A stretch of DNA of 64,000 nt, from the NCBI GenBank assembly GCA_032119795.1, contig JAUMFO010000024.1, forward strand, positions 124,001-188,000, in the 5' to 3' direction. This document shows positions 33,474-45,429 of this stretch, one piece after another; the first letter of the stretch is position 1, and each line of letters opens with the position of its first letter. The notes beneath the pieces are model-generated. The model ran no database searches and was not told where the DNA came from. It saw only the letters and a program-made list of their open reading frames with translations. The stretch comes from JAGIBJ01 sp032119795. Lineage in GTDB: Bacteria; Actinomycetota; Thermoleophilia; Solirubrobacterales; Solirubrobacteraceae. The position numbers and the translations under genes are program-made.

Positions 33474-34976
33474 CTACTCCGCCGCCCTGAACACGACGAC
33501 CAGGGTTCGGACGATGATCCGCAGGTCAAGGGCGATCGAGAAGTGCTCGATGTAGAAGTTGTCCATCTCGATCCGGTCGGCGAGCGAGGTGCGGCCCCGC
33601 AGGCCGTGGATCTGCGCCCAGCCGGTAATGCCCGACTTCACGCGGTGACGCTCGTCGTAGCGGTCGAGCAGTGGGCCGAACCGGTCGACGAACTCGGGGC
33701 GCTCGGGCCGCGGACCGACGAGGCTCATGTCGCCGCGCAAGACGTTGATGAACTGCGGCAGCTCGTCGAGCGAGCTGCGACGCAGAAAGCGGCCGAGGCG
33801 GGTGCGGCGGTCGACGCCCTCCACCCCGCCGGGCGCATCCGGGCCGCGGTCCTCGACGGCGGCGAGCTCCGCCGCGGTCGGCGGCCTCATCGAGCGGAAC
33901 TTCAGGAGGTCGAACTCCTTGCCATCCAAGCCAACGCGGCGCTGACGGAACAGCACGGGCCCCGGACTCGACAGGCGGACCGCCAACGCGAGGATGAGGA
34001 TCACCGGCAACAACAGGAGCATCGCCAGGCCGGCCAGCGTCCGGTCCATGACCGACTTCACGAGGAACTGCCAGCCGTGGAGATCGGTGCCGTGGAGATG
34101 CAAGACCGGGAGACCGCCGATCGGGTCGTACGCGGCGCGGTGGTTCCAGAGGTCAAACAGCCGGGGGACCAGACCGACGTCGAGTCCGAGTTCCTCGCAG
34201 CGACGCACCAGATCGACGACGGCGCGATCCGGCGCCGACGAGAACGCGATCACCACGTGCTCGACGCGGTATTGCGCGACGACGCGATCAAGGTCCGCGA
34301 GGCCACCGAGGATCGGCGCCGGTCGACCTCCGACGTTCTCTTCTGGCAGCGGGAGGTCGTCGAGGAACCCAATCGGAGCAAGACCGTAGTCCGGGGCACC
34401 GGCGAGGCGGCGGGCCAATCGGGCGCCGATGGTGCCGGCACCGACGATCAACGTCGGTCGTTGGCCGATCCCGCGCAGCAGGCGCGCGCGGTGGTAAAGC
34501 CCAACGACCGCCCGCTGGGCGATCACCAGCAGGCTCGACAGCAGCCAGACGATCAGCCATGGGCGCGCGATCGCCTCGGAACCGCCAACGTCAGACACGG
34601 CCAGTCCGAGCAGCGTCGCGATCCCAAGGCCGCCGATGATCGGCAGGACGTGATCGAGCGCCGCATCGCGGGGGCTCCAGCGATACGCATGCCGGATCGC
34701 GAGGAGCACGATCCCCAGGAACGGGAAGAGCAACGGCGCGAGGTCGTCGAACGTCTCCGGGTGGATTCGCAGGTCAAACGCTGCGGCCGCGGCGATCGTC
34801 AGCGCCAACAGATCGCTGGCGACCATCACGGGAACCCGCGACGACGGCCCCGCAGGGGTGACGGCCAGCGGCGGGGCGTTGACCGGGACGACCAAGTCAG
34901 CCAGCGGCTCGTGCGTGACCGTGCCGCGCCGCGGGCCACGGCGGCGTGCAGGATCCGGGTGTCGCTTGTTGGTCAC
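33474..34976 (-). CDS. Polyprenyl glycosylphosphotransferase (initiating sugar transferase)
   Basis: Starts polysaccharide synthesis by placing a sugar-1-phosphate on undecaprenyl phosphate. 500 residues: four N-terminal helices, a nucleotide-binding-like middle domain (PTLIVGAGTIGARLARRLAG), a fifth hydrophobic segment (DRTLAGLAMLLLLPVILIL) and the catalytic bacterial sugar-transferase domain. The latter contains LFRQRRVGLDGKEFDLLKFRSM, SLDELPQFINVLRGDMSLVG followed by PRPERPEF, and SGITGWAQIHGLRG. GTG 34976 is the start. Located downstream of an O-antigen-ligase gene with hairpins between, so transcription may be separate. Confidence 0.92.
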   Translation of the reverse strand: MTNKRHPDPARRRGPRRGTVTHEPLADLVVPVNAPPLAVTPAGPSSRVPVMVASDLLALTIAAAAAFDLRIHPETFDDLAPLLFPFLGIVLLAIRHAYRWSPRDAALDHVLPIIGGLGIATLLGLAVSDVGGSEAIARPWLIVWLLSSLLVIAQRAVVGLYHRARLLRGIGQRPTLIVGAGTIGARLARRLAGAPDYGLAPIGFLDDLPLPEENVGGRPAPILGGLADLDRVVAQYRVEHVVIAFSSAPDRAVVDLVRRCEELGLDVGLVPRLFDLWNHRAAYDPIGGLPVLHLHGTDLHGWQFLVKSVMDRTLAGLAMLLLLPVILILALAVRLSSPGPVLFRQRRVGLDGKEFDLLKFRSMRPPTAAELAAVEDRGPDAPGGVEGVDRRTRLGRFLRRSSLDELPQFINVLRGDMSLVGPRPERPEFVDRFGPLLDRYDERHRVKSGITGWAQIHGLRGRTSLADRIEMDNFYIEHFSIALDLRIIVRTLVVVFRAAE

Positions 34977-35034
34977 TGAGGAGTCGAGCGCAGGCTCGGT
35001 CGGCCGGGTCGGTCAGGCGCAAGGCCGCGCCGCA

Positions 35035-35093
35035 GTGCCCGCCTCGGCCGGGGCGGGCACAGGTGGTCGGAGCCTACCGATCAACAGGTAGGC
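35035..35093 (-). terminator. Two hairpins after the second O-antigen ligase gene
   Basis: GCCTACC (35072-35078)/GGTAGGC (35087-35093) and GTGCCCGCC (35035-35043)/GGCGGGCAC (35052-35060) form consecutive perfect stems downstream of the minus-strand stop at 35120 and before the sugar transferase start. Confidence 0.6.
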
Positions 35094-35119
35094 GCCAGGC
35101 ATGACCTGTGCCGAAATCG

Positions 35120-37240
35120 TCAGCCAGGAAACGGTGGACCCAGGATCTCGGGCGAGAGCGGCGCCGCGCCATCCGGCGGCGTCGTGGCGGTGTCCCCCGG
35201 GTCGGGGTCACGAACGAGGCCGGCCGTGCGGTCGGAGAGCTGCAACTGCACGACCTGAGGGTCGAGCGTCTGCCCCTGGGAGACCTGTTCGACGAGTCCG
35301 GCGATGATCGCGTCACGCGGGGCAACACGGCTGGCGCGGCGCAGCCAGCGGCGCGCCTCCCGCCGATCACCGTCAGCGGAAGCGAGCACTCCCAGCCACA
35401 TCCGCGGGCGTGCGGCACGTGGGTTTCGCTCGTAGGCCCGCAGGTAGGCTGCCCGCGCCGTCGGGAGGTCGCCACGCTGGATCGCGAGGGCGCCGAGCAC
35501 CATGTCGGCCTGCTCGCTGAAGGGCTCCAGAGCGTCCGCGCGCTCGGCGCGATCGACGGCGCGTAGCGGCCGATCAACGGCCATTGCGGCGGCCGACACA
35601 CGATCACGCTCGGCGACCCACTGCGCCGCCGTCCACAGCGCCACGATTCCCAACAACGCGGCCCCGCTGAACCGGGCGCCCCGACTCAGCCAGCTCTCGG
35701 CGCCGACCCGAGCCGTGGCACCCGCTCGGACGCGGGCTGGAGGCCCGGCCGCCACGGCCAGGCCAGCGACCGCCGCGACGATCGCGCTCAACCCGCCGTA
35801 TTCCATCAGCCAATCGGCCGATCCGTGGACGACCCACAGGCCGAACGCACCGCCGGCGGCGAGCGCCAACGCACGGCCGGCTGGGTCGCTGCCGGTGCCC
35901 AGCCGCCGGATCGCCCAGAACACCGCGAGCACCCAGCCGAGCAGCAGCGCCGTGCCGATCAACCCAAGCTGCCCGAGCGAGCGCAGCCACATCGAGTGCG
36001 GGTAGCGCGGGTTCTCGGTGCCTGTGCCCGTCAGCAGGTAGTCCTGGCGGTAATTGTCGGCACCGACGCCCTGCACCGGCGCCGATTCGAACTGGTCCCA
36101 GGCGACCGTCCAGAAGTCCCACCGGCCCGAGTTCAGGCCGGCGCTGAGCCGCCCCTCGTCGCCTTCGGCTTGGTAGGGCTTGGTGATCGAGTTCACTCCG
36201 TCGCTGACCTTGCTTACCGTGAACGGGCCGACGCCGGCGAGCGACACCGCCACGGCGAGGACCCCGACGGCCCCGACGAGGACCCCGCCGACGCGCGCCG
36301 CACGGTCACGTGTGGGGTCGCCCGGCGGCACCTTGCGCTCGATCGCGAGCCACACAGCGGCAGCCAGCAACGCGAGCACGGTCCCGACGACGATTCGCAA
36401 CAACGCCGTATGCAGGACGCTCGCCGCATCCGTGCTGTTGCGGACGGCGTCGCCGACGTCGAGCAGTGCCGGCAGGCCGACGAGGAGCCCGAGACCGACG
36501 ATCATGAAGGCCGTCGCGTTGCGCCCGCGGCCCGGCAACGCAGCGAGCACCAGGACGGTGACGATCCCGCTGGCCAACACGCCGCCGCGGGAGAGGCAGA
36601 GCAGGCTCAGGGCAGCGGCAGGGACGGCGACCGCCGCGCCGATCAGCCGCGGCGCCGGCAGCCCACCACCGCTGAGCAAGCCAATGCCGAGGAACGCCGT
36701 GACGCCCCAAAACGCAGCGCCGGCGTTGACGTAGCCGACCGGCTCCAGGAGCCGGTCGTAGAGGAACCACGGGTCGAGATCGGTGGCGGCACTGAGTTGG
36801 TAGACGGCCGCCCACGCCAGGACGCCCAACCCGACGGTCAGCAGCGTCAGGACGAGATGCGCCGTGCGCGGCGTGTGGCGCCAGCGCGCGAACAGCACGA
36901 AGGTCGCGGCGAGCAGGGCCGTGCGCGTGGTGGCGATCGCGGCGACGCCCTGATCGTCTGCCCACAGCACCGAGGCCGCCGTCCAGATCGCAAAGCCGGC
37001 GATCAGCCCGATCGCGACGCGGCTGCCAGCCGGCCGGGTCGGCCCGACGGGGAGCGCGAACAGCGCAACGATCAACAGCAGCGCGATCAGTACGCCAGCC
37101 GGGGCCCAGTGCTCAAGCGGAAAGCCGCCCTCGGCGGCGCTGAGGATCACGAGCGTCAGCAGCGCCAGCAGCTGCGGCAGAGCGATCGGCGCGCTCCGCA
37201 GCAGCGGTGCCGGGTCGAGGCGGCGCAGCGCGGCGCTCAT
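35120..37240 (-). CDS. O-antigen ligase family protein with C-terminal TPR-like region
   Basis: 706 residues. Residues ~20-520 are a polytopic membrane domain with the Wzy_C signature: SRGGVLASGIV, GRWDFWTVAWDQFESAPVQG and ADNYRQDY, then PHSMWLRSLGQLGLIGTALLL, carrying the Arg/His residues usual in ligases. After the last helix, residues ~555-650 contain tetratricopeptide-like repeats (EPFSEQADMVLGALAIQRGD, ARAAYLRAYERNPRAARPRM). This membrane-plus-TPR layout is common in actinobacterial ligases. ATG 37240 overlaps the upstream pdxH stop by four bases. Second such protein in the window. Confidence 0.87.
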   Translation of the reverse strand: MSAALRRLDPAPLLRSAPIALPQLLALLTLVILSAAEGGFPLEHWAPAGVLIALLLIVALFALPVGPTRPAGSRVAIGLIAGFAIWTAASVLWADDQGVAAIATTRTALLAATFVLFARWRHTPRTAHLVLTLLTVGLGVLAWAAVYQLSAATDLDPWFLYDRLLEPVGYVNAGAAFWGVTAFLGIGLLSGGGLPAPRLIGAAVAVPAAALSLLCLSRGGVLASGIVTVLVLAALPGRGRNATAFMIVGLGLLVGLPALLDVGDAVRNSTDAASVLHTALLRIVVGTVLALLAAAVWLAIERKVPPGDPTRDRAARVGGVLVGAVGVLAVAVSLAGVGPFTVSKVSDGVNSITKPYQAEGDEGRLSAGLNSGRWDFWTVAWDQFESAPVQGVGADNYRQDYLLTGTGTENPRYPHSMWLRSLGQLGLIGTALLLGWVLAVFWAIRRLGTGSDPAGRALALAAGGAFGLWVVHGSADWLMEYGGLSAIVAAVAGLAVAAGPPARVRAGATARVGAESWLSRGARFSGAALLGIVALWTAAQWVAERDRVSAAAMAVDRPLRAVDRAERADALEPFSEQADMVLGALAIQRGDLPTARAAYLRAYERNPRAARPRMWLGVLASADGDRREARRWLRRASRVAPRDAIIAGLVEQVSQGQTLDPQVVQLQLSDRTAGLVRDPDPGDTATTPPDGAAPLSPEILGPPFPG

Positions 37241-37884
37241 GGCTGCAGGCGCACCGCGGTCCAGCCGATCGCCGCGGCCGCGTCGCGATCGAATCGCAGG
37301 CGATCATGGATGCGATCGTCGCGGCCCTGCCACAGCTCGACCTCGGCGGCGACGAGCTCGTAGCCGCCCCACTCCGCTGGCGCCGTGTGCGGGCCAGGCT
37401 CGGGATGCTGCGCGTCGAACTGCTGGGCGCGAGCCTCGAGTTCCTCGCGAGCATCGACCGGGCGGCTCTGATCCGACGCCCACGCGCCGATCCGGCTCCC
37501 GCGAGGACGGCGCGCGAAGTACGCGTCGACGGCCTCCCGTGGCAGCAGCTCGGTGGTGCCGACGATGCGCACGGTCCGCTCCAGCGTCGGCCACCAGAAG
37601 GTGACGGCGGCACGCGGCTCGGCGGCGAGCGCCACGCCCTTGCGGCTGCCCAGGTTGGTGAAGAACTGCAGGCCGCGATCGGTGACGCCTTTGCACAGCA
37701 CGTACCGCACGGCGGGCGACCCATCGGGGTCGACCGTCGCCAGCGCCATCGCGGTCGCCTCCGGATCGCCGGCCTCTTTGGCCTCGGCGATCCATTCCGC
37801 GAGCGTTTTCAGCGGGTCGACAGCGCGCAGCGCGTCGGGGAGCGCTCCTCGCAGGTAGGCACGGCGCTCGTCGGCGAAGCTCAC
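37237..37884 (-). CDS. pdxH: Pyridoxamine 5'-phosphate oxidase
   Basis: FMN enzyme making pyridoxal 5'-phosphate. 215 residues, standard length. Characteristic segments: DPLKTLAEWIAEAKEAGDPE, AMALATVDPDGSPAVRYVLCKG, LQFFTNLGSRKGVALAAEP, FWWPTLERTVRI, SRIGAWASDQSRPVD, and the C-terminal WQGRDDRIHDRLRF. GTG 37884 gives the usual MSFADERRAYLRG opening. It is translationally coupled to the downstream O-antigen ligase gene, an unusual pairing with no obvious metabolic link. Confidence 0.95.
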   Translation of the reverse strand: MSFADERRAYLRGALPDALRAVDPLKTLAEWIAEAKEAGDPEATAMALATVDPDGSPAVRYVLCKGVTDRGLQFFTNLGSRKGVALAAEPRAAVTFWWPTLERTVRIVGTTELLPREAVDAYFARRPRGSRIGAWASDQSRPVDAREELEARAQQFDAQHPEPGPHTAPAEWGGYELVAAEVELWQGRDDRIHDRLRFDRDAAAAIGWTAVRLQP

Positions 37885-38084
37885 GCGTGCACCCTACGCC
37901 ACGGAACGCGGGGCTCCTGCAACCGGCTCGGTCGTTGCTCGCAGCAGGTCGAGCGCCCGAGCCACGTCTGGCCCACCGCGAATGTTGTCGCCCCTGCGGT
38001 CAAGAATCGGACGAGCGTGCCCGATATCCGGATCAAGCGCCTCCGCGCTAGCCCCTCCCCCAGCCCGGCCAGGAGCCCACGCCT

Positions 38085-40352
<2,268 letters not shown>

Positions 40353-40433
40353 CAGCCGACGGGTCTGGACACAGGGCCATAACACCCCGGCCGTGGGCGT
40401 TCATAGCCTGGGACGCAAGCCCTCCGAGCTGAA

Positions 40434-42194
40434 GTGGACTTCACCGTGACGCAGACGACCTCCGCCGCCCCACGGCCGGAAACAGACCACAGCACGTCGT
40501 CGTTCGCGAAGTCGCTCTTCCTCGGCGAGATTCACCAGGACCTTGTCCTGCCGTACCCGTATCCCAGCCCAGCTGAGGCGGAGAAGATCAAGCGGATCAA
40601 CCGCGATCTCAAGGCGTTCGCCGAGGACTACGACGAGCACGCCACGGAGGACGCACGGTGGGTCTCCGAGGACGACATCGCCCGCCTCGGCGAGATCGGC
40701 GCCCTCGGGCTCTACGTGCCGGAGGAGTACGGCGGCCAGGGCCTGTCGCAGACCGGCTATGCGCGCGTCTTCGAGACGATCGCCCACATCGACCCGACGC
40801 TCTCGGTCGTCCTCGGCGTGCACCAGTCGATCGGCTACAAGGGCATCGCGCTCTTCGGCACCGATGATCAGAAGGCCCGCTGGCTGCCGGATCTGGCCAC
40901 CGGCAAGAAGCTCGCTGCGTTCGCGCTGACCGAGGAATCGGCCGGCTCCGACGCCTGGGGCGTGGAGTCGCGGGCCGTCCTGCAGGCCGACGGCTCCTAC
41001 AAGCTCAGCGGCAAGAAGCGTTACATCGGCAACGGCTCACGGGCGGACGTGCTGACGACGTTTGCCCGAGTCGAGATCGACGGCAAGGACCGCCACATCG
41101 CCCTGCTCGTGGAGAAGGGGATGGCTGGCTTTGAGGTCGGCGACCGCTACGACACGATGGGCCTGCGCGCCAACGACCTGCGCCAGCTGACGTTCAACGA
41201 GGTGCGGATCCCGCCCGAGAACGTGCTCGGCGATCCAGGCGACGGCTTCCGCATCGCGATGGCGATCCTCAACAACGGGCGGATCGGCCTGGGGACGGGC
41301 TCCGTCGGCGGCTCCAAGCTGCTGCTCGACATGACGATCGAGCATGTCAGCGAGCGCAAGCAGTTCGGCGCGCCCCTGGGCGACCTGGAACTCGTGCAGG
41401 AGAAGATCGGCTGGATGGTCGCCAACCTCTTCGGGCTGGAGTCGATGTGTTACATGACCACCGGCCTCGTCGACGCGGGCGTGTCGGACTACTCGATCGA
41501 GTCGGCCGTCTGCAAGATCGCCGGGACCGAGTTCCTCTGGTACCAAGCCAACCGTGCGCTCCAGCTGGCGGGCGGCGCCGGCTACATGCGCGGCAACCGC
41601 TACGAGAAGATCCTGCGAGACATCCGGATCTTCCCGATCTTCGAGGGCGCCAACGACGTCCTGCGCTCGTATGTCGCGCTGACGGGCATGAAGCCGGTCG
41701 GCGAGAAGCTCTCCGATCTGGGCTCGATCGGCCTCAACGACCCGATCCGCTCGATCGGCGTCCTGGCGGACTACGTCGGCGGCCGGATCCGCGGCGGCTC
41801 GCGCCTGACGCAGGCCCACCCGGACCTCAAAACGCTGGCGGACTCAGTGGGCGATCAGACGGGCCAGCTCAAGAGCGTCTGCGAGAAGCTGCTGCGCGAG
41901 CACCGCAAGGCGATCATCCACCAGGGGCTCCAGCACCGCCGGATCTCCGATGCCGTCTCGGCGATCTTCGCCCAGGTCTCCGTGATCTCACGCGTGACGG
42001 CGCTCTTTGCCGAGCAGGGCGTGGAGGCGTCCGGGCAGGAGATGCTGATGGCCAAGACCTACTGCACGAGCGCCGCCAGCCGAGTGACCGGCCTGCTCAA
42101 CTCCGTCGAGCACAACAATGATCAGACGATGCGCTCGATCGCCCGCCTCGCCTACAAGCGCGGCTCCTACGGCTACGAGCTGGCCAAGGACTAG
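40434..42194 (+). CDS. Acyl-CoA dehydrogenase
   Basis: FAD-dependent alpha,beta-dehydrogenation of an acyl-CoA. 586 residues, longer than the ~380-residue short/medium-chain enzymes, with a C-terminal helical extension like very-long-chain/ACAD9 types. Signatures: FALTEESAGSDAWG, RYDTMGLRANDLRQLTFNEV, GGAGYMRGNRYEKILRDIRI and the base Glu404 in IFPIFEGANDVLR. GTG 40434 is used; GTG 40446 would remove only four residues. No partner beta-oxidation gene is adjacent; an enoyl-CoA hydratase gene lies at 54.3 kb. Confidence 0.92.
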   Translation: MDFTVTQTTSAAPRPETDHSTSSFAKSLFLGEIHQDLVLPYPYPSPAEAEKIKRINRDLKAFAEDYDEHATEDARWVSEDDIARLGEIGALGLYVPEEYGGQGLSQTGYARVFETIAHIDPTLSVVLGVHQSIGYKGIALFGTDDQKARWLPDLATGKKLAAFALTEESAGSDAWGVESRAVLQADGSYKLSGKKRYIGNGSRADVLTTFARVEIDGKDRHIALLVEKGMAGFEVGDRYDTMGLRANDLRQLTFNEVRIPPENVLGDPGDGFRIAMAILNNGRIGLGTGSVGGSKLLLDMTIEHVSERKQFGAPLGDLELVQEKIGWMVANLFGLESMCYMTTGLVDAGVSDYSIESAVCKIAGTEFLWYQANRALQLAGGAGYMRGNRYEKILRDIRIFPIFEGANDVLRSYVALTGMKPVGEKLSDLGSIGLNDPIRSIGVLADYVGGRIRGGSRLTQAHPDLKTLADSVGDQTGQLKSVCEKLLREHRKAIIHQGLQHRRISDAVSAIFAQVSVISRVTALFAEQGVEASGQEMLMAKTYCTSAASRVTGLLNSVEHNNDQTMRSIARLAYKRGSYGYELAKD

Positions 42195-42236
42195 TTGGGT
42201 GGATGGCCGGCGGTCGGCGCCGGCCATCCACCCAAC
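42194..42236. terminator. Perfect 18 bp hairpin between convergent genes
   Basis: GTTGGGTGGATGGCCGGC at 42194-42211 pairs exactly with 42219-42236 around a GGTCGGC loop. It starts at the acyl-CoA dehydrogenase stop codon and ends 17 bases before the 3' end of the minus-strand peptidase: a likely bidirectional terminator. Confidence 0.75.
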
Positions 42237-42252
42237 GTGGCACGCGCTGCCG

Positions 42253-43782
42253 TCAGCGACCGCGCAGAGCGCTGGCGGAGGACACGTCGAAGCGATCGAT
42301 GATGTCGACGAATGCGGCCGCGACAGGCACGAGCTGCGGGACGTCGACCATCTCGATCGTGTCCACGTCGTCGTAGAGGTAGATCGGCCCCGAGATGAAC
42401 GACGCGGTCGGCACTCCCGCGCGCGAGAGCGGCGAGGCGTCCGTCGGCATGTTCCCCGCCTTGGTCAACGACCGCGTGTTGATCACGAGCGTGCGACGCA
42501 GGTCGCGGCGCCGGATCGCCTCGACGATGGCCTGCCGGACCACGCTGCCGCCGAGGCGGAAGAACGCGCGCGGCTCAGTCTCACCGGTCATCGCCAGCTT
42601 GCCTCCGCGCACCACGGCCTGGCGTGCGATGTGCTCGACCGTGGCGTTGGCGACGATGTCGAACGGCCGGTCTGCTCCCGTGACGTATTGCTGGGCGAAC
42701 GCGAAGTGGGATTGGTAGCCGGTGAAGTGGCTGTCGAACGTCACGAACAACAGCCCGCGCTCACGCTCGGACGCCGGTCGCGAGGCGTAGTACCGCGCCA
42801 GCGCCAGGACCTCCGCCGACCCGCTCGCGTCCTCGACGGCGCCCGGACCGACCGAGTCGTGGTGCGACTGCACCATGATCGTCTCGCGGCTCTTGCCGGG
42901 GAGGTACCCGAGCACGGTGCGCGTCGGCGTCTCGTAGCGGCGCCCTTCGAGCTCGAGGGTCGCCTGCCGCCCGGCCGCTGGCAGCAGGTTGCGCAGGCGC
43001 CGTCCCTCGCTGCGGGTGACCCAGAAGCCCGGCATGGTGACCTGCAGATCGCGGTAGTACTCGTTGCGGTACTTGTTCGACTGGAAGTAGTCCGTCAGCA
43101 CGCCGACGAAGCCGACGGCTCCGGCACGCTGGGCCGCGCGAAGCACCGACGTGTAGTTCGTGATGTAGGGGTTGCCCTGTGCCAGCGCCGACGGTTCCTT
43201 CAGGAGCGACAGGCCCGGGTCGTAGAGGTGCTCGGAGACCGCACCGAGGGCGAGCTGCGGCACCACGAACCGCAGGTTGAACACGACGATCTTGCCGCGC
43301 AGGTCCTTGCCGAGCAGATCGACGTAGCCACCGTCGCCGATGTCGACGACCTTGGCGGTACGCCCCACTGGACCGGTCGAGAACGTGCCCGTCCAGTCCG
43401 GCTTGGCCTCGCCGAAGAACGAGTGCTCCGAGGGGAAGGCGTCGATCGCCTGGCCGCCGACGCTGACGGCGCCGCGCGTCTCCTCCCACTGGTAGGTGGG
43501 GACGTTGTGCTCCCAGACAGTCGGGATCCCCGCCTTCGTCAGGCCGGCCTTCATGTATTCCGCCGCACGCGCGCCGCCGGGGGTGCCGGACCGACGCGGC
43601 CCCAAATCAACGAGGGCCTGGACGTCGTCCATGATCTCGTCCGCGCTCGAGAGTCCCTGGGGCAGCGGCTTGGCTGCCGCCAGCGCGGCGCTGGGGCAGA
43701 GCGCCGGAGCCAGGCAGAGCAGGAGCGCGAGCCCCAGCGAACGGAGGCGCGCGGTGGGCGAGGATGGTCTGAGCGCGGGCAT
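42253..43782 (-). CDS. Secreted M28-family peptidase-like protein
   Basis: From ATG 43782 the protein starts with a clean signal peptide (LRSLGLALLLCLAPALCPSAALAA). A PA-like insert domain (residues ~120-260) precedes the M28 core. MVQSHHDSVGPGAVEDASG provides the first metal His-x-Asp and a bridging Asp. However, the region where M28 enzymes have a Glu-Glu pair reads VTFDSHFTGYQSH, and the late metal histidine site reads PTDASPLSRAGVP. Two expected ligands or catalytic residues therefore look altered. ATG 43869 is an alternative start overlapping the upstream lipase stop as ATGA. Probably exported; peptidase activity uncertain. Confidence 0.72.
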   Translation of the reverse strand: MPALRPSSPTARLRSLGLALLLCLAPALCPSAALAAAKPLPQGLSSADEIMDDVQALVDLGPRRSGTPGGARAAEYMKAGLTKAGIPTVWEHNVPTYQWEETRGAVSVGGQAIDAFPSEHSFFGEAKPDWTGTFSTGPVGRTAKVVDIGDGGYVDLLGKDLRGKIVVFNLRFVVPQLALGAVSEHLYDPGLSLLKEPSALAQGNPYITNYTSVLRAAQRAGAVGFVGVLTDYFQSNKYRNEYYRDLQVTMPGFWVTRSEGRRLRNLLPAAGRQATLELEGRRYETPTRTVLGYLPGKSRETIMVQSHHDSVGPGAVEDASGSAEVLALARYYASRPASERERGLLFVTFDSHFTGYQSHFAFAQQYVTGADRPFDIVANATVEHIARQAVVRGGKLAMTGETEPRAFFRLGGSVVRQAIVEAIRRRDLRRTLVINTRSLTKAGNMPTDASPLSRAGVPTASFISGPIYLYDDVDTIEMVDVPQLVPVAAAFVDIIDRFDVSSASALRGR

Positions 43783-43865
43783 AGTGGTGGACCTCGTGGG
43801 CGCCTGGGACAGCGCGGGATGCGGGTGATCGTGCGCAGAAGCGCGGGACGGGCGGACGACGGGGG

Positions 43866-45167
43866 TCATCGGAGCTGCTCCGCGATCCAGCGGGTCGCCG
43901 GCTCGGCGGCGCGGCCCGAGTTGGCCACGTTGGCGTGGGTGGCGCCGCGGTACGTGCGGTAGGAGACGCGCTTGCCACGGGCGAGCTGGCGGAGCACGAA
44001 TTCGTCGGCGAAGAACCACGGGGCGACCAGATCTGCCTGGCCCTGGTCGAGGCGGACCGGAAGTGACCGCGGGAAGCGCAGGTTGATCGCGTCGTTGCGG
44101 TCCAGCACGCGGTGCAGGCGCCGCATGCCCTCAGTGAGCACCGGCCCGCGGGGACCAGCGATCTTGTTTGGCGGCAGCCCACCCCACGTGTCGGAGCGGG
44201 TCAGCGCGTCGCTGCAGCGCGTCTCCACATCCGGCAGGAGCTCGAGCGCCCGGGGACTCAGGGCCCCTTGCTGGTAGAGCTCGGCCAGCCGCGGGTCGTC
44301 GAGCGCGGCGCCAGCGAGCACGAGCGACGCCAACCCCGGGACCGTCGACAGCGGGCCGCTCGAGATGGGGATCTGGCGCACCACGTCGAACACCGTGCGC
44401 GTGCGCAGCGGCGGGGCGATGGCGTCAACGCCGCGCAGCTCAAGCTCCGGGGCCAGCTCGGCCGCCATCGTCCCGGCAAACAGCGAGGCCACGCCACCTT
44501 CGGAGTGCCCGACGGCGACCCACCGTTTGCTGAGATCGGGGTCCGAGCCGTGCGCGGCCTTCACGAGATCGATCGTGGCGCGACCGAGCGAGGAGCCGAT
44601 CAGGTACGGGTGCGGACCGGGTGTGCCGATCCCTTCGTAGTCCGATCGGACGACCGCGATGCCGGCGCCCAGCAGCGCCGACGCCATCTGGTCGCCCCGC
44701 AGCAGCTGCGAGAGTTCGGGGTCGCCAGGGGTGGCGCGACTCGGCGCGCACGCGTCGCCGGCCCCGGTGGTGATGTGCCCCCAGGCCGCGACGGGCCAGC
44801 CGCCAGCCGGGACGGGCCCCTTGGGGATGAAGATCTGGCCGGAGACGACGCTCGGCTCGCCGTTGATGTCGCGCGAGCGGTAGATGACGGTGCTCGCCGT
44901 CGCCGCCTGCGCGATCGTGGTCAGGGCCGAGGCCGGGCGACTCCAGACCAGCGTGCCGCTCGGCCCGGCTACGAGCGACGGCGGCGGCGCGTAGAACGCG
45001 TCGCCTTGTGGGCCGGCGACGACAGCAGGCGCGGCCCCGGCTCCGATCGGCGCGGCGAGCCCGGCCACGCAGAGCGTGACGGCGACGCGCAGCCCTCGGC
45101 CGGGGCGCAGTCGACGGACGTGAGAGCGACGTTCAGGGGACACCCCTCGACCGTACGCGGGCGCCAC
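43866..45167 (-). CDS. Secreted alpha/beta hydrolase, LIP-type lipase
   Basis: 433 residues. Basic N-terminus and a hydrophobic segment (LRVAVTLCVAGLAAPIGAGAA) form a signal peptide. The alpha/beta-hydrolase core has the nucleophile serine in AVGHSEGGVASLFAG, preceded by VVRSDYEGIGTPGPHPYL as in secretory lipases. The catalytic His is likely in YRGATHANVANSG, with a candidate acid in LDQGQADLVAP. GTG 45167 is used; GTG 45143 would remove eight residues. The stop overlaps a possible start of the M28-like gene, so the two exported hydrolases are probably co-expressed. Confidence 0.82.
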   Translation of the reverse strand: MAPAYGRGVSPERRSHVRRLRPGRGLRVAVTLCVAGLAAPIGAGAAPAVVAGPQGDAFYAPPPSLVAGPSGTLVWSRPASALTTIAQAATASTVIYRSRDINGEPSVVSGQIFIPKGPVPAGGWPVAAWGHITTGAGDACAPSRATPGDPELSQLLRGDQMASALLGAGIAVVRSDYEGIGTPGPHPYLIGSSLGRATIDLVKAAHGSDPDLSKRWVAVGHSEGGVASLFAGTMAAELAPELELRGVDAIAPPLRTRTVFDVVRQIPISSGPLSTVPGLASLVLAGAALDDPRLAELYQQGALSPRALELLPDVETRCSDALTRSDTWGGLPPNKIAGPRGPVLTEGMRRLHRVLDRNDAINLRFPRSLPVRLDQGQADLVAPWFFADEFVLRQLARGKRVSYRTYRGATHANVANSGRAAEPATRWIAEQLR

Positions 45168-45246
45168 TGTGACCGGCTACACAAGATTCCGGTGGAATCT
45201 GTGCACGCCCACAGCCGGGGCGACACCGGACTGCAGGAGCGACGAG

Positions 45247-45336
45247 AGGAGAGGAAGGGATTCGAACCCTCGATGGGGCTATGAACCCCATACCCACTTA
45301 GCAGGCGGGCGCCTTCAGCCACTCGGCCACCTCTCC
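45247..45336 (-). tRNA. tRNA-Ser(GCU)
   Basis: The minus strand gives GGAGAGG acceptor, GGCCGAGTGGC D-arm, anticodon loop CTGCTAA (GCU, reading AGC/AGU), a long variable arm (TATGGGG...CCCCAT) and T-loop GGTTCGAATCC. The acceptor pairs with CCTCTCC (plus 45248-45254). The discriminator is T, not G. CCA is not encoded. Confidence 0.95.
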
Positions 45337-45429
45337 AAGAGATTCAAGAGCATAGAGGCCGGAGCGCCATCACGCAGCGCCGCCGCGAGAGGCCCATGTG
45401 TGCTTGCATTGCTGGTGCGAAAGCACCGC

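Noticed and set aside
42870..43489. Alternative-frame ORFs over the M28-like gene
   Set aside because: Shadows of the correct frame, with skewed composition and no signal peptide or motif.
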